A DNA stretch of 64,000 nucleotides from Syntrophomonas sp. (lineage in GTDB: Bacteria; Bacillota; Syntrophomonadia; Syntrophomonadales; Syntrophomonadaceae). Position 1 is the stretch's first letter, and each line of letters begins with the position of its first letter. The stretch spans positions 165,740-229,739 of the forward strand of contig JAENZE010000004.1 in the NCBI GenBank assembly GCA_016841425.1. Direction: 5' to 3'. The notes beneath the pieces are model-generated. The model was not told the origin of the DNA. It did no database searches and saw nothing but the letters and a program-made list of their open reading frames with translations. A program made the translations under genes and the position numbers. Positions 34,636 through 42,801 of the stretch are shown here, piece after piece.

Positions 34636-34899
34636 CTATCCTCCCTTAAATCGTGCTGACTGAGGACATGTGGCAAAGTGCGGTATCCTGCCTCTTATTG
34701 TAGTATTGCTGGGGAATAATGTGTCTTGCGTAGCGGCAGTCCTGCTTCCCTTTACGACCCTGCCGTCATCAGTAACGATAGCTTCATGCTTTATACCATC
34801 AGGATCAATTTCTATGTAATCCGGATTTACGGGAATACTATTGCCTTTGGGCGTCTTTATCCAGCTGATCGCAGCGCCACAGCCACTGCATTTATCCAT
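34636..34899 (-). CDS. Small zinc-finger-like phage protein
   Basis: An 87-residue protein starting at the ATG at 34897-34899 (AAGGGATGG upstream). It has an N-terminal CxxC (KCSGCGAAISWIKTPKGN), an acidic middle and a later HFATCP, which together could hold one zinc. Proteins with this pattern (CxxC, then IxTxxGKxxPVNP) are common in Firmicute phages with no known role. Confidence 0.65.
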   Translation of the reverse strand: MDKCSGCGAAISWIKTPKGNSIPVNPDYIEIDPDGIKHEAIVTDDGRVVKGSRTAATQDTLFPSNTTIRGRIPHFATCPQSARFKGG

Positions 34900-34915
34900 T
34901 AGACCACCATCCCTT

Positions 34916-35134
34916 CTAGGCATTACCTTCCTTGTTTTCATCCTTATTTGCCAAGGCCTTGAGTGTAATACAATTGAAGTCTTCTTCAATCTCTACGCTA
35001 TTTAAAAGTGCTATACGACCGGCTTTTTTTCTGGTTCCTTCTTGCCATTCTATATTTATTTCTGTATCATCATTGAGAATACATAATATTGCACGTAGCT
35101 CTCTAACATTCACACCTTTACCCCTCCTTTTCAA
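34916..35134 (-). CDS. Unknown prophage early protein
   Basis: A 72-residue basic/acidic mixed protein (VRELRAILCILNDDTEINIE). The pattern suggests a small beta-alpha fold often found in phage early regions. AGGGGTAAAGGTGTG lies near the start. No family recognised. Confidence 0.5.
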   Translation of the reverse strand: MKRRGKGVNVRELRAILCILNDDTEINIEWQEGTRKKAGRIALLNSVEIEEDFNCITLKALANKDENKEGNA

Positions 35135-35142
35135 TTACTATC

Positions 35143-35346
35143 TTAAGTCACTTCTTTAACTCGTTTATTCCAAACTGCAGCTTGTGCTGCTTTGTTTTCT
35201 TTATGACTGCCATCCAATCTGTTTCTGAAACCATCGGTGCTGCAATGACAATTAGTACAAGCAACACTATAAAAATTTTTTGGATTTGCAAACTGACGAT
35301 ATTCAGCTGCGCTGCCACAAAAGGGGCACGGCTTTAATTGTTCCAT
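35143..35346 (-). CDS. Lar-like restriction alleviation protein
   Basis: A 67-residue protein with LKPCPFCGSAAEYRQF at the start, then VACTNCHCSTDG and AAQAAVWNKRV at the end. This is the Lar family pattern: two CxxC pairs forming a zinc ribbon and a C-terminal W-N helix. Lar of the Rac prophage lowers restriction by type I systems in E. coli; that role is family knowledge and not shown here. Confidence 0.82.
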   Translation of the reverse strand: MEQLKPCPFCGSAAEYRQFANPKNFYSVACTNCHCSTDGFRNRLDGSHKENKAAQAAVWNKRVKEVT

Positions 35347-35356
35347 ATTTCAGCCA

Positions 35357-35995
35357 CTACCCTTCATATTCAATGCCGATCTTCAAGCCTTCTTCCACAA
35401 TCAAGGCCAGCTTTAGGTCAGCCATAGCCTTGACAAATTCTGCTGTCCCTTCCGGGTACCCGGCCACCTCTAAGAGCTTGACGATCTTTTCATAGGCTAT
35501 GGCCTCGGAAACAAAATACACCCAGTGATCCAGGTTATCTATGCCCACGCTTTCCAGCACCTTGCGGTCTTTTTCGGGATTGCCCTTTAATTTCTTGCGC
35601 AGCACATTGGCAGTTTTCTCATCCACCTGCATCTGGGCTATTACATCAGCCAGTTTGATCTCAATGAATTCTCCGGTACATAAAGGACCTACTATTTTTT
35701 TAAAGGGATCGCTCATCTTATAATTGGTTTCCTGTTTGATAAAATCCCCGGTTATTCCACCCAGTACTGAATTTAGGAATGAATATGATACCATCTTGAC
35801 AGTATCAGGAGCCGTTATAATAGCCATATTGTTATTTGTGCCATAATACCGGACCGTTTTCAGCTTTGAATTCTCCAGGTCCGGAGCCGCAATCTCCTGT
35901 ATCTGAGCCTTTATTTTATCGATCTCCACTTTGGCTTCCTTGCTTAACTTATCCCACCTGGCTAACTCATCCACCAGCTGCTTACTCTCACTCAC
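35357..35995 (-). CDS. DUF3164 family protein
   Basis: A 212-residue protein. The C-terminal two-thirds (DPFKKIVGPLCTGEFIEIKL, AEFVKAMADLKLALIVEEGL) resembles DUF3164 proteins, which lie next to the transposition genes in many Mu-like phages and have no known function. It starts with GTG, eight bases inside the AbrB-like gene end. Confidence 0.65.
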   Translation of the reverse strand: MSESKQLVDELARWDKLSKEAKVEIDKIKAQIQEIAAPDLENSKLKTVRYYGTNNNMAIITAPDTVKMVSYSFLNSVLGGITGDFIKQETNYKMSDPFKKIVGPLCTGEFIEIKLADVIAQMQVDEKTANVLRKKLKGNPEKDRKVLESVGIDNLDHWVYFVSEAIAYEKIVKLLEVAGYPEGTAEFVKAMADLKLALIVEEGLKIGIEYEG

Positions 35996-36227
35996 TAATC
36001 AAACCTCCCAGCTCCTTAATGCATTCTCTACAAAAGCTTTTTCCCTGGTAGTTCACAACATCATGTTCGTTTTGACATATGAAACACCTGTCCATATGGG
36101 CTGTTATAATGATTTGGTTTCCGCTGGAATCAATATCCACTGCGTCACCGGGAAATAAATTGTGGTTTCTTCTGACCTCAGCAGGAATCGTTATCCCGCC
36201 AGATTTTGTGATCTTTTTAGACTTCAT
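35988..36227 (-). CDS. AbrB/SpoVT-type DNA-binding domain fused to a four-Cys motif
   Basis: A 79-residue protein. Residues 1-42 are a swapped-hairpin AbrB-like domain (KKITKSGGITIPAEVRRNHN, then GDAVDIDSSGNQIII). Residues 47-70 carry two Cys pairs (CFICQNEHDVV and SFCRECIKEL), spaced as in a zinc knuckle. It lies between the MuB-like and DUF3164 genes. It could be a local transcription regulator. Confidence 0.8.
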   Translation of the reverse strand: MKSKKITKSGGITIPAEVRRNHNLFPGDAVDIDSSGNQIIITAHMDRCFICQNEHDVVNYQGKSFCRECIKELGGLISE

Positions 36228-36236
36228 ATTTACCTC

Positions 36237-37229
36237 CTATGCATTAAAGCTCAAAACAATAGTTCCTAATTCTTCAACCAGATCCTCAGTGATCCTGTCC
36301 CCGCCGGTGGCATCCAGCAGCCGGGAAATAGCCTTGGTTAGCTGCCTTATGCCTCGGCTAATCCCGATCTCCACCAGCAACCTTTTGGCTCCGCTGCTGG
36401 CGTTTAATCCCTCCACAAACTGAGCGGCTTCTTCATTAGATATGCCAGACAGCCGCTGGAAGTACCCGATCCGGTCCCGAAGACGGGCCAGCTCTGGACG
36501 GCATTCGGCAGATATAAGGATGCGTTCGGCCAGGTTGTTATTGCCGCAGAGTACCACGCCTATACAGCGAGTTTTGTCATAGATGGCACGGATGGCTTCA
36601 TAGACTGCCATGCCTCTCAATAGGTCTGCTTCATCAAATATCAATAGGTGGGGATACTGCTTGAGATGTTTAACAATACGTCTCAAAAGAGTTGGGGAAG
36701 CACCCCGAGTTGGCAGCTCTAATTCTTCACAAATTTCCACCAGGACGCTCTTTTTGCTGCTGGTGTCATCGCAAGTTACAACGACACTTGGCAGGTCTGA
36801 GCGCTGAACGATTTGTTCAAAGGCATATGTTTTACCGGTACCTGGATCACCAGTTATCATCCCGAATTCATTCTTTTCCCAGCAGCGCTGGCATACTCCT
36901 AAAATACGCGCAGAATCTCTGGTATTAATCCACTCGGGTCGAATATATTCTTGCCCTTCGGGATATAGCTTTTCCACATGCTTTTCATCCTCTTCTTGCC
37001 ACCTGCCAATAGAAATGAGATACTCTCTAATAGCGGGATCTAATGCTCTGGGGCTAGAGTAATTTCCGCTGATGTACTGGCTTATGGCGCTGTGGCTTTT
37101 CCCCACAGCGTCAGCCACTACGCCGACCTTTGTCCCTTCGTTCCGTATTACGGAGTACAAGACCTTTTGTTCCTGTGACCAATCACTCATATCCGGTGCT
37201 TGTCTAAGCTCCCGTTCCGCTATTGCCAT
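36237..37229 (-). CDS. MuB-like AAA+ ATPase (transposition target protein)
   Basis: A 330-residue protein, start at the ATG at 37227-37229 behind GGAGG. An N-terminal HTH (about 30-55; VGVVADAVGKSHSAISQYIS) is followed by an AAA ATPase with Walker A GDPGTGKT (127-134) and Walker B LLIFDEADLLRG (D199, E200), and a C-terminal helical part. MuB forms ATP-dependent filaments on DNA, delivers target DNA to the transposase and protects the phage's own genome from insertion. It is encoded 17 bases after the transposase, as in Mu. Confidence 0.93.
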   Translation of the reverse strand: MAIAERELRQAPDMSDWSQEQKVLYSVIRNEGTKVGVVADAVGKSHSAISQYISGNYSSPRALDPAIREYLISIGRWQEEDEKHVEKLYPEGQEYIRPEWINTRDSARILGVCQRCWEKNEFGMITGDPGTGKTYAFEQIVQRSDLPSVVVTCDDTSSKKSVLVEICEELELPTRGASPTLLRRIVKHLKQYPHLLIFDEADLLRGMAVYEAIRAIYDKTRCIGVVLCGNNNLAERILISAECRPELARLRDRIGYFQRLSGISNEEAAQFVEGLNASSGAKRLLVEIGISRGIRQLTKAISRLLDATGGDRITEDLVEELGTIVLSFNA

Positions 37230-37246
37230 CAATCATTACCTCCTTT

Positions 37247-39379
37247 TTATTTGTGATAATTTCCTGCGGCTAAAATATATTCTTCAAAGCGGTTAGGTTT
37301 ATTCACCGCTTTTTGACCTGCTGCGCTGCCACCAGGATGAGGGCCTTTACTGCTGGCTGCCTTTTTGGCTGCGTCTTCTAAACCTGTTATATATCGGATA
37401 TCATTCCTGGATGACTGCATACTTCCTGTAGCCATTACCGGCCCGCCTGCTTGCCGTTTAGCAATTGCTGCTTCCAGGGTATTTTCCCTGGTACTGCGAA
37501 GATTCTCCTTAACTTCTTTTTTGCGGCTGGCACGTTTACGCATGTTTCTGCTTATATCATCCTGTGTAGCATCCCATGCCAGCAGCTCCCGGTTAGTAGC
37601 GGTGCATACATACTGCCCATTGGCTGGATTAAAGATCAGCAGCTCTCCGATCCGGTTCGGGTCGTAGCGGATCACCACCTGGCGGCCAGTATATTTGTCC
37701 AGTTCCGGATGTGTGTAATAACGCCTGCGGTTTCCGCTGCCAAAGCGCTGTATGCCGGAGCTGTATACCTTGGCTTTTTCCATGTCCATCAGACATATAT
37801 CCAGGGTCCTTTCATCCGGAACGCCCTGGCGCACCGCGGGAGTGCTTTTATATTTCTGCAGGGGAGTCATGCCCAGGGTGCTGTGGACGGTATTATGATA
37901 TACATCCAGGTAGGTTTCAAATAGGGCACATAATTCTTCAATATCTAACAATTCACCACGCTGAGCCATGCTCTGTTCATCCAAACCATAGGGCCGGTGC
38001 TTGTTATCCTTCCCGCAGTAGCCGGGCAGATAACGTGAAAACTGGTCGGTCATAGTGCCGTACCAGCGTTCCTGGTGTGCCTTGGCCCAAGGGGAATAGG
38101 GCAGAGCGAATTGAGTCTTTATATCCAGTATTTCGCAGGTGCTGCGCACTTCCCGCGAATATCCGAAACCTTCGCATTTAAGGCCTTTCTTGACTTTGGA
38201 CTTGTAGTCTTCACCGTTGTCTATATACAGCAGGCCGGGCATACCCTGTACAGGGGATATGATACCAGCGTTTTGTTCTAAAACATCGTGGTCCCATCCC
38301 AGGGAACGAATGCTCCTAGTCATGGCTGGGCTGATAGGGCCATCCCAAGACGGCAGCATTTTCTGCAACATGCCGTGGCGCAGAGCCAGGCCGATGGTAC
38401 GCCCATTGGCTTGTACCGCGATTGTCCAGCCCACTATTGCCCGGCTGCAGACATCAATCCAGGTAGTTAGCCATGGTCTTATTGCCCGGCCCTGGTAGGT
38501 TATAAATACATCCATCCGGTGATGGTCGCCCATCCAGACTTGATTTACGAACTCTGGTTCCTTGCGTAAGATCTTTTCAGCAAAGCGCTTTACATATTCC
38601 GCTTCACCTTCGCGTCCGAGGCATACCAGGTCCGGCTGAGTCTTTTCCAATTCTTCTATGACCCTGTATACCGTTGCCCGGCTGGGTGCTTTGATGCTGG
38701 TAATTTCGCAGTATTTTTTTGCCTTACGGTGTACATGGGCTACCTTCGGTTTATTCAACTGCAGGTACTCAGCTATGATCAGTTGCTCCAGCTCTTCAGA
38801 AACTGCTCTGCGTTCCGTACCTACTCCCAGACTGGGAAGCTTGCGCATTAAAGCAGCAGTCCCACCGTCTTTATACAACCTGACCCAACGATACAGAGTC
38901 TTGTCTGAGATGCCATATTGATCAGCTATTTGAGCTGCTAATTCTCTTTTTCCCGGCTTGTCTTCTATATCTAGAAAGGCTTGCACCGCTCTGACTTTTT
39001 GTTCCGCATCTCTCATCATTGCCTCAAACCTCTTTCCACCCACCAGGGCTTTTAATTCCGCCAGGTTTACAGCTGCTGCACTAGACATCCTTTCCTTCTC
39101 CTTAGCTGCTGGTTCATCAGCTTCTGCATAATTAACCTGGGCGGAGATCAGTATTTTTTCCTGCTGCTTCTCATGCCAGCGTTTCTGAGCCAAAGTCGTG
39201 AGTGAAGACAGTCCCACCAGGTAGCGTTTACCCGCATTACCACCACGTGAAGGAGACTCATCTATTCTAGCCTTCCATTGCTTAGAACCAGCCTTAATAA
39301 GGGCTGTCTTTCTTGACACTCCCTCAAGCTCTGCTGCTTCAATAGTTGTTAGCCATACTTCTTTCGCCACTATCTGCAC
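37247..39379 (-). CDS. MuA-like DDE transposase
   Basis: A 710-residue transposase. The N-terminus (VWLTTIEAAELEGVSRKTAL) is the Mu-type winged HTH that binds the enhancer. Residues 140-245 hold further HTH domains for end binding (QIADQYGISDKTLYRWVRLY). The catalytic core has D285 (WMGDHHRMDVF), D387 (LYIDNGEDY) and E437 (AHQERWYG), the DDE triad. A beta-barrel and a basic C-terminal tail follow, the latter for MuB contact. It cuts the ends at 7049 and 43475 and makes 5-bp duplications. The start is a GTG. Confidence 0.95.
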   Translation of the reverse strand: MQIVAKEVWLTTIEAAELEGVSRKTALIKAGSKQWKARIDESPSRGGNAGKRYLVGLSSLTTLAQKRWHEKQQEKILISAQVNYAEADEPAAKEKERMSSAAAVNLAELKALVGGKRFEAMMRDAEQKVRAVQAFLDIEDKPGKRELAAQIADQYGISDKTLYRWVRLYKDGGTAALMRKLPSLGVGTERRAVSEELEQLIIAEYLQLNKPKVAHVHRKAKKYCEITSIKAPSRATVYRVIEELEKTQPDLVCLGREGEAEYVKRFAEKILRKEPEFVNQVWMGDHHRMDVFITYQGRAIRPWLTTWIDVCSRAIVGWTIAVQANGRTIGLALRHGMLQKMLPSWDGPISPAMTRSIRSLGWDHDVLEQNAGIISPVQGMPGLLYIDNGEDYKSKVKKGLKCEGFGYSREVRSTCEILDIKTQFALPYSPWAKAHQERWYGTMTDQFSRYLPGYCGKDNKHRPYGLDEQSMAQRGELLDIEELCALFETYLDVYHNTVHSTLGMTPLQKYKSTPAVRQGVPDERTLDICLMDMEKAKVYSSGIQRFGSGNRRRYYTHPELDKYTGRQVVIRYDPNRIGELLIFNPANGQYVCTATNRELLAWDATQDDISRNMRKRASRKKEVKENLRSTRENTLEAAIAKRQAGGPVMATGSMQSSRNDIRYITGLEDAAKKAASSKGPHPGGSAAGQKAVNKPNRFEEYILAAGNYHK

Positions 39380-39393
39380 TCACCACCTTGCAT

Positions 39394-39633
39394 CTACTTA
39401 CCGTCTACAACATTCAGTACTGTATCTATCTGCATAAGCAATCCCATATTGCTATCATCTATACTGGCTTTTACCATTCTTAATGTCGCATATAGTATTG
39501 GTGCTGCTGCTATCAGCTCGACATCTTTAGGGTCCTTGACCAGGGCCACAATATTCCCGCTGGAGTCTATCACCGGTATCAAGGGCTTGTATGTATTATT
39601 GATTTTTACTGCCATCCATCCGAAATTGTTCAT
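39394..39633 (-). CDS. Small prophage early protein upstream of the transposase
   Basis: A 79-residue protein with PLIPVIDSSGNIVALVKDPK and a helical end (AAAPILYATLRMVKASIDDS), a pattern common to small phage proteins of unknown role. AAGGAG precedes the ATG. It leads straight into the transposase gene. Confidence 0.65.
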   Translation of the reverse strand: MNNFGWMAVKINNTYKPLIPVIDSSGNIVALVKDPKDVELIAAAPILYATLRMVKASIDDSNMGLLMQIDTVLNVVDGK

Positions 39634-39725
39634 GCATCTTGCTCCTTATTAAAGGTTTTACCGTCCTCCCCGGAGAAGTAAGATTTTACCTATAACCAAC
39701 CCCACCGGAGAGGAGGTGAAAGATT

Positions 39726-39965
39726 TTGGATAAACTATCCTCTGAAATACTTAAAAGTATTTACGATACTCGTATAGGATACTTATTTTCAGTTGAGCCT
39801 ATCACTGAAAAACTAGGTTTAACTTATATGGAGTTTGAAAAATACGCCCGTTCTCTACACCGTCAAGGACTAATTGATCTTTACGAAGTTACAGGCCCTC
39901 AAAGTATTGAGAATATTGGCTTGACTAAAAAAGGCTTTAATCTGGTATCTTCAAACCATCCTTAA
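39726..39965 (+). CDS. Reverse-oriented winged-helix-like small protein (candidate moron)
   Basis: A 79-residue protein encoded against the early operon. A strong GGAGGTGA precedes the TTG start. The helical pattern (LTYMEFEKYARSLHRQGLID, then IGLTKKGFNLV) resembles a winged helix. The 3' end overlaps the next minus-strand gene by 29 bases. Opposite orientation, own ribosome site and A/T-rich coding suggest independent expression in the lysogen. Confidence 0.62.
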   Translation: MDKLSSEILKSIYDTRIGYLFSVEPITEKLGLTYMEFEKYARSLHRQGLIDLYEVTGPQSIENIGLTKKGFNLVSSNHP

Positions 39966-40161
39966 TAAATTTTGCGTTACGAATTTCAAATAAGGATTCT
40001 GATAAGTGGTAAGTCTGGCTTATATTTGTCCGAAAGAATCCCATGAAAAATTCGCAACAAAACCTAATAACTCTCATGTTTTCAGCTATTTCCATTAATA
40101 GCTGGTTATTCGAAAGATCTTGCCGCTCTCCCTGGGCGGCTTCTTCTTTAACCTCGTTCAT
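39937..40161 (-). CDS. Unknown prophage early protein
   Basis: A 74-residue protein with an acidic N-terminus (NEVKEEAAQGERQDLSNNQL) and a hydrophobic centre (MRVIRFCCEFFMGFF). AAGGGGG lies ahead of the ATG, which supports it in spite of the tail-to-tail overlap with the plus-strand gene. No family recognised. Confidence 0.55.
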   Translation of the reverse strand: MNEVKEEAAQGERQDLSNNQLLMEIAENMRVIRFCCEFFMGFFRTNISQTYHLSESLFEIRNAKFIKDGLKIPD

Positions 40162-40163
40162 CC

Positions 40164-40319
40164 TTAAGCCCCCTTTAACGTTCTTACCTTGCCAGATGTT
40201 TTGTTAACTACTTGAAAGACTCCGTTGTGATCAGTGACCACTAACCAGTTCTCAGGCTTTAATCCGCATTGTCCCATCCTGATTTTCTGCGCCTTGGTAG
40301 GCTTCTTTCCATGCTTCAA
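40164..40319 (-). CDS. 51-residue phage protein (DUF6906-like), TTG start
   Basis: The frame starts with TTG (40317-40319) and reads KHGKKPTKAQKIRMGQCGLK, then PENWLVVTDHNGVFQVVN and a GKVR end. This HGKKPT-x-x-QK ... L-x-PENWLV pattern is widespread among small Firmicute phage proteins of unknown function. It is two bases from the next gene. A run of about 90 bases (40320-40408) ahead of it holds a GC-rich segment. Confidence 0.72.
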   Translation of the reverse strand: MKHGKKPTKAQKIRMGQCGLKPENWLVVTDHNGVFQVVNKTSGKVRTLKGA

Positions 40320-40408
40320 ATAATCACTTCTTTCCTTTTATTTAGGCTTCCGCCGACCGGGTTATTCCCGGTTTCGCCTGGTTGCCAGCCAGGCTCATCG
40401 GGGCGGGT

Positions 40409-40888
40409 CTAGCTGCGCATGCGATTCAGGAATTCTCTGACCTCTTTTTCCTTCCGTGATAAGTCTCGCTTAACCTGGTCTATCCTGCCCAGCTCGGCCA
40501 GCAGAGCTTCTTCTGATTCTAATATGTAGCATTGCAGCATCCTGGCCATGGTGCGTATAGGTTCGGTATAACCGGTTACGTGGCAAAATGCGGGCAGGTA
40601 TTCAGCAGGGAAGCGATGCAGTTCTTTTGACTCTGCCGTCCATGAATCCAGCTGGCTCTTGGTTATTTCAGTTCCAACCAGTTCACTCATATGAGCAGCC
40701 ACCTCATATCTGGACAGAGAGCAACGTTTTAGGCCTTCAGATAGTTCACTCCTTAACCGGCAGGATAGATTGAAGCTTCCTGGAGCAACCACGCTGATCC
40801 GCTTCTTCTCATCTTCCCGGACCAGATCAAATAGACTGGGCTGAGCCTCGTTCGTTTTATATGTCCTTGGTCTTCTTTTCCTTCCCAC
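40409..40888 (-). CDS. Conserved protein of Mu-like phages, unknown role
   Basis: A 159-residue protein. A basic start (GRKRRPRTYKTNEAQPSLF) is followed by a helical domain with SRYEVAAHMSELVGTEITKS, LDSWTAESKELHRFPAEYLP and AFCHVTGYTEPI, a sequence pattern I associate with early genes of Mu-like phages, and a C-terminal coiled coil. It could be a DNA-binding protein of the early region; no function is established. Confidence 0.7.
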   Translation of the reverse strand: MGRKRRPRTYKTNEAQPSLFDLVREDEKKRISVVAPGSFNLSCRLRSELSEGLKRCSLSRYEVAAHMSELVGTEITKSQLDSWTAESKELHRFPAEYLPAFCHVTGYTEPIRTMARMLQCYILESEEALLAELGRIDQVKRDLSRKEKEVREFLNRMRS

Positions 40889-40901
40889 CGTTTTTCACCA
40901 C

Positions 40902-41135
40902 CTATCTAAAGCATTCTCCTTGACAGACAGCTCCTGTAATCTGAAAAATGATAGTCTGTCTTTCTTTTGCTCTGTGAGACTTTTTGATATCCGAGCGAAG
41001 CTCCAGGTACAAACTATCCAGCTCAATATCGTTAAGATTTTCTAGGTGGACCTTAACCGCCTGGCTGCCTCTCTGTTTATTTTTTCGTGCAGCTGCCGCC
41101 ACCCTGAATATTTCTAATGCTGCCTCACTGGCCAT
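40902..41135 (-). CDS. Unknown prophage early protein
   Basis: A 77-residue basic, helical protein (VAAAARKNKQRGSQAVKVHL, then LYLELRSDIKKSHRAKERQT). Tight spacing to both neighbours shows that it belongs to the early operon. No family recognised. Confidence 0.55.
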   Translation of the reverse strand: MASEAALEIFRVAAAARKNKQRGSQAVKVHLENLNDIELDSLYLELRSDIKKSHRAKERQTIIFQITGAVCQGECFR

Positions 41136-41148
41136 CCTGCTTGCCTCC

Positions 41149-41538
41149 TTATAAGTTAAGCACCGGCTTAACCACCTGCTCGTATAGGTCTCCCACCTTG
41201 TATTCGGTTTCGCCCTGGGCTCTTTTGTCCTCCATAAATTTCTTGATTTCCAGGGCCAGTTTTAATGTCTTTAATACTCCGATCTGTTCGGACGTTATTT
41301 GAGTTTCGTATTCTGAACTTGGTATCATCAAGGCGATAGCTTCATATAAATACCGGATATCGGAGTATCCATTAAAGCTCTCATAAAACTCCTTCTGAAC
41401 TTCCTGAGCAAACTTCTTGCGATTAAGCCTGGTTTTTACTGGAGGTATAATACCTCTCTGCCGTAGATCTTCCCGGACTTCAGCTCTAAATTTCTTCTCT
41501 TTATTGGTAAGCCTTTTTTTCTTTCCCGCCATTGCCAT
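41149..41538 (-). CDS. Unknown basic prophage early protein
   Basis: A 129-residue helical protein with a very basic N-terminus (GKKKRLTNKEKKFRAEVRED) and several amphipathic helices. It could bind nucleic acid. It lies between two other small early genes. Confidence 0.55.
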   Translation of the reverse strand: MAMAGKKKRLTNKEKKFRAEVREDLRQRGIIPPVKTRLNRKKFAQEVQKEFYESFNGYSDIRYLYEAIALMIPSSEYETQITSEQIGVLKTLKLALEIKKFMEDKRAQGETEYKVGDLYEQVVKPVLNL

Positions 41539-41544
41539 GTTCCT

Positions 41545-41748
41545 TTAATATAGTGCCTTGCGGGTCACATCCAAAATAATGGCCCCGAAGCTGTCCCCTT
41601 CAATATTCACTTGTTTGCTGTAGCCGTTTTTAAAAACGATTTTAACTTGACTGCCATCCTCGCTAAGTTCCAGCCGCTTTACATCCAATTTAGCATTAGA
41701 TAGGGTTACTGCTAGGGTTCCCTCCACGAATTCTTTTTTTGTTAACAT
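41545..41748 (-). CDS. Unknown small prophage early protein
   Basis: A 67-residue protein (KEFVEGTLAVTLSNAKLDVK, then VKIVFKNGYSKQVNIEGDS), probably beta-rich. AGGAGG lies ahead of the ATG. It follows the Ner-like gene after a 160-base gap (41749-41910) in which I see nothing definite. Confidence 0.55.
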   Translation of the reverse strand: MLTKKEFVEGTLAVTLSNAKLDVKRLELSEDGSQVKIVFKNGYSKQVNIEGDSFGAIILDVTRKALY

Positions 41749-41910
41749 AGCTTACCTCCTTAATAACCGTATTCCTGGCCCCTGCCCTCAAATGTCAATC
41801 AGTAGATTGCCTTTTTTCAACTTTAAGTCTAAATATTTCCAATTCATCGACATTGCCATCATTTTCGCCCTGTGTTATCCTTAAAATGCTTAGACATGTG
41901 AATAAAGCCG

Positions 41911-42165
41911 TTAGCTACTTGGCCATATCTCTTCTTCGCTGCGGCCTAGTGCCTGGGCTATATATCTGCGTATGCGATACCCTTTGTATCTGCTGCTGGG
42001 GCATTGATTTATAATTTGCGTTATCGCTGATCCAGTTACTCCAGCTGCGTCTGCTATTTCTCTGATCGTTACACCGCGTAGTATTAGTTCAGCCTTGATC
42101 TGTCGGGATGTCATGCCCTTGCGATTCGCACTGTCTTTATTAGCCAGGGCTCCGGTACTGCTCAT
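41911..42165 (-). CDS. ner: Ner-like HTH regulator
   Basis: An 84-residue protein. The HTH reads IKAELILRGVTIREIADAAG, then TGSAITQIINQCPSSRYKGY and ends RRYIAQALGRSEEEIWP, the pattern of Ner/Nlp regulators. In Mu, Ner turns down the early promoter and the repressor gene once replication starts. It is the first gene of the early operon, divergent from the repressor, with the palindromes at 42200-42251 between them. Confidence 0.82.
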   Translation of the reverse strand: MSSTGALANKDSANRKGMTSRQIKAELILRGVTIREIADAAGVTGSAITQIINQCPSSRYKGYRIRRYIAQALGRSEEEIWPSS

Positions 42166-42199
42166 TCAAATCCCTCCTCGATGAGTCTTTCCGGGTCCA

Positions 42200-42251
42200 G
42201 TGTCTAATCTATAAAAGATTATAGACACAGTATAAACTGCTACTCAGTAGC
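42200..42251. promoter_or_regulatory. Early control region with two operator-like palindromes
   Basis: GTGTCTAATCT (42200-42210) and AGATTATAGACAC (42216-42228) form an imperfect dyad, and GCTACTCAGTAGC (42239-42251) is a perfect 6-bp dyad about one base. Both lie between the Ner-like and repressor starts, where repressor, Ner and the transposase enhancer contact Mu DNA. The AT-rich TATAAA-type segments here may be -10 boxes for the divergent promoters. Confidence 0.6.
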
Positions 42252-42276
42252 AAGTCAAGGCCAATAACTTGAAAGA

Positions 42277-42801
42277 GTGGAATTTAATGTGCCAAATCTT
42301 GGAGACAGAATAAGAGAATTACGAAAAGCGCTCAATTTGTCTCAGGAGCAATTCGCCGATAAATTGGGAATAGGTCATGCTCACGTGTCTAAAATTGAAA
42401 AAGGCAATGGGACTCCCTCTGAAATGTTACTCAGGAATATTTGCGGCGAGTTATATGTCTCTCGTACATGGTTAACTACCGGTGAAGGGGAAATGTTCCT
42501 TTCAGCTGAAGATATAGTTAAGGAACAGATAGACCGCCTGGGGGAGCGTGCTTTCTACCAGGCACTAAACAGCCTGCAGTCTGATCAGGCGGTAGTGGTT
42601 ATGGAAAGTGCTTTAGTATATCGGGCAGAGCTCGATCCTGATCTGGATGATATGATTAGATTTTTGAAGTCTCTATGGATGACTGGTGATGAAAAGTTGA
42701 AGGCCTGGGCGGTGGTTCAGTTTTCCCGCGCGTTTCCTCCGGATATTAAGGAAGAGATTTTAAAAAAAGGTACAGAAAATAGTGACCAGGCCACCGGTTA
42801 A
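42277..42801 (+). CDS. Lysogeny repressor, XRE-type HTH
   Basis: A 174-residue protein (170 if the second GTG at 42289, which has AGAGTGG eight bases upstream, is used). The N-terminal 65 residues form a Cro/CI-type HTH: LGDRIRELRKALNLSQEQFA, KLGIGHAHVSKIEKGNGTPS, then RTWLTTGEGEMF. The C-terminal helical part (about 75-160) has no peptidase residues, so release would not be by LexA-like self-cleavage. It faces away from the early operon and probably keeps the prophage silent. Mu's own repressor is of a different fold. Confidence 0.85.
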   Translation: MEFNVPNLGDRIRELRKALNLSQEQFADKLGIGHAHVSKIEKGNGTPSEMLLRNICGELYVSRTWLTTGEGEMFLSAEDIVKEQIDRLGERAFYQALNSLQSDQAVVVMESALVYRAELDPDLDDMIRFLKSLWMTGDEKLKAWAVVQFSRAFPPDIKEEILKKGTENSDQATG

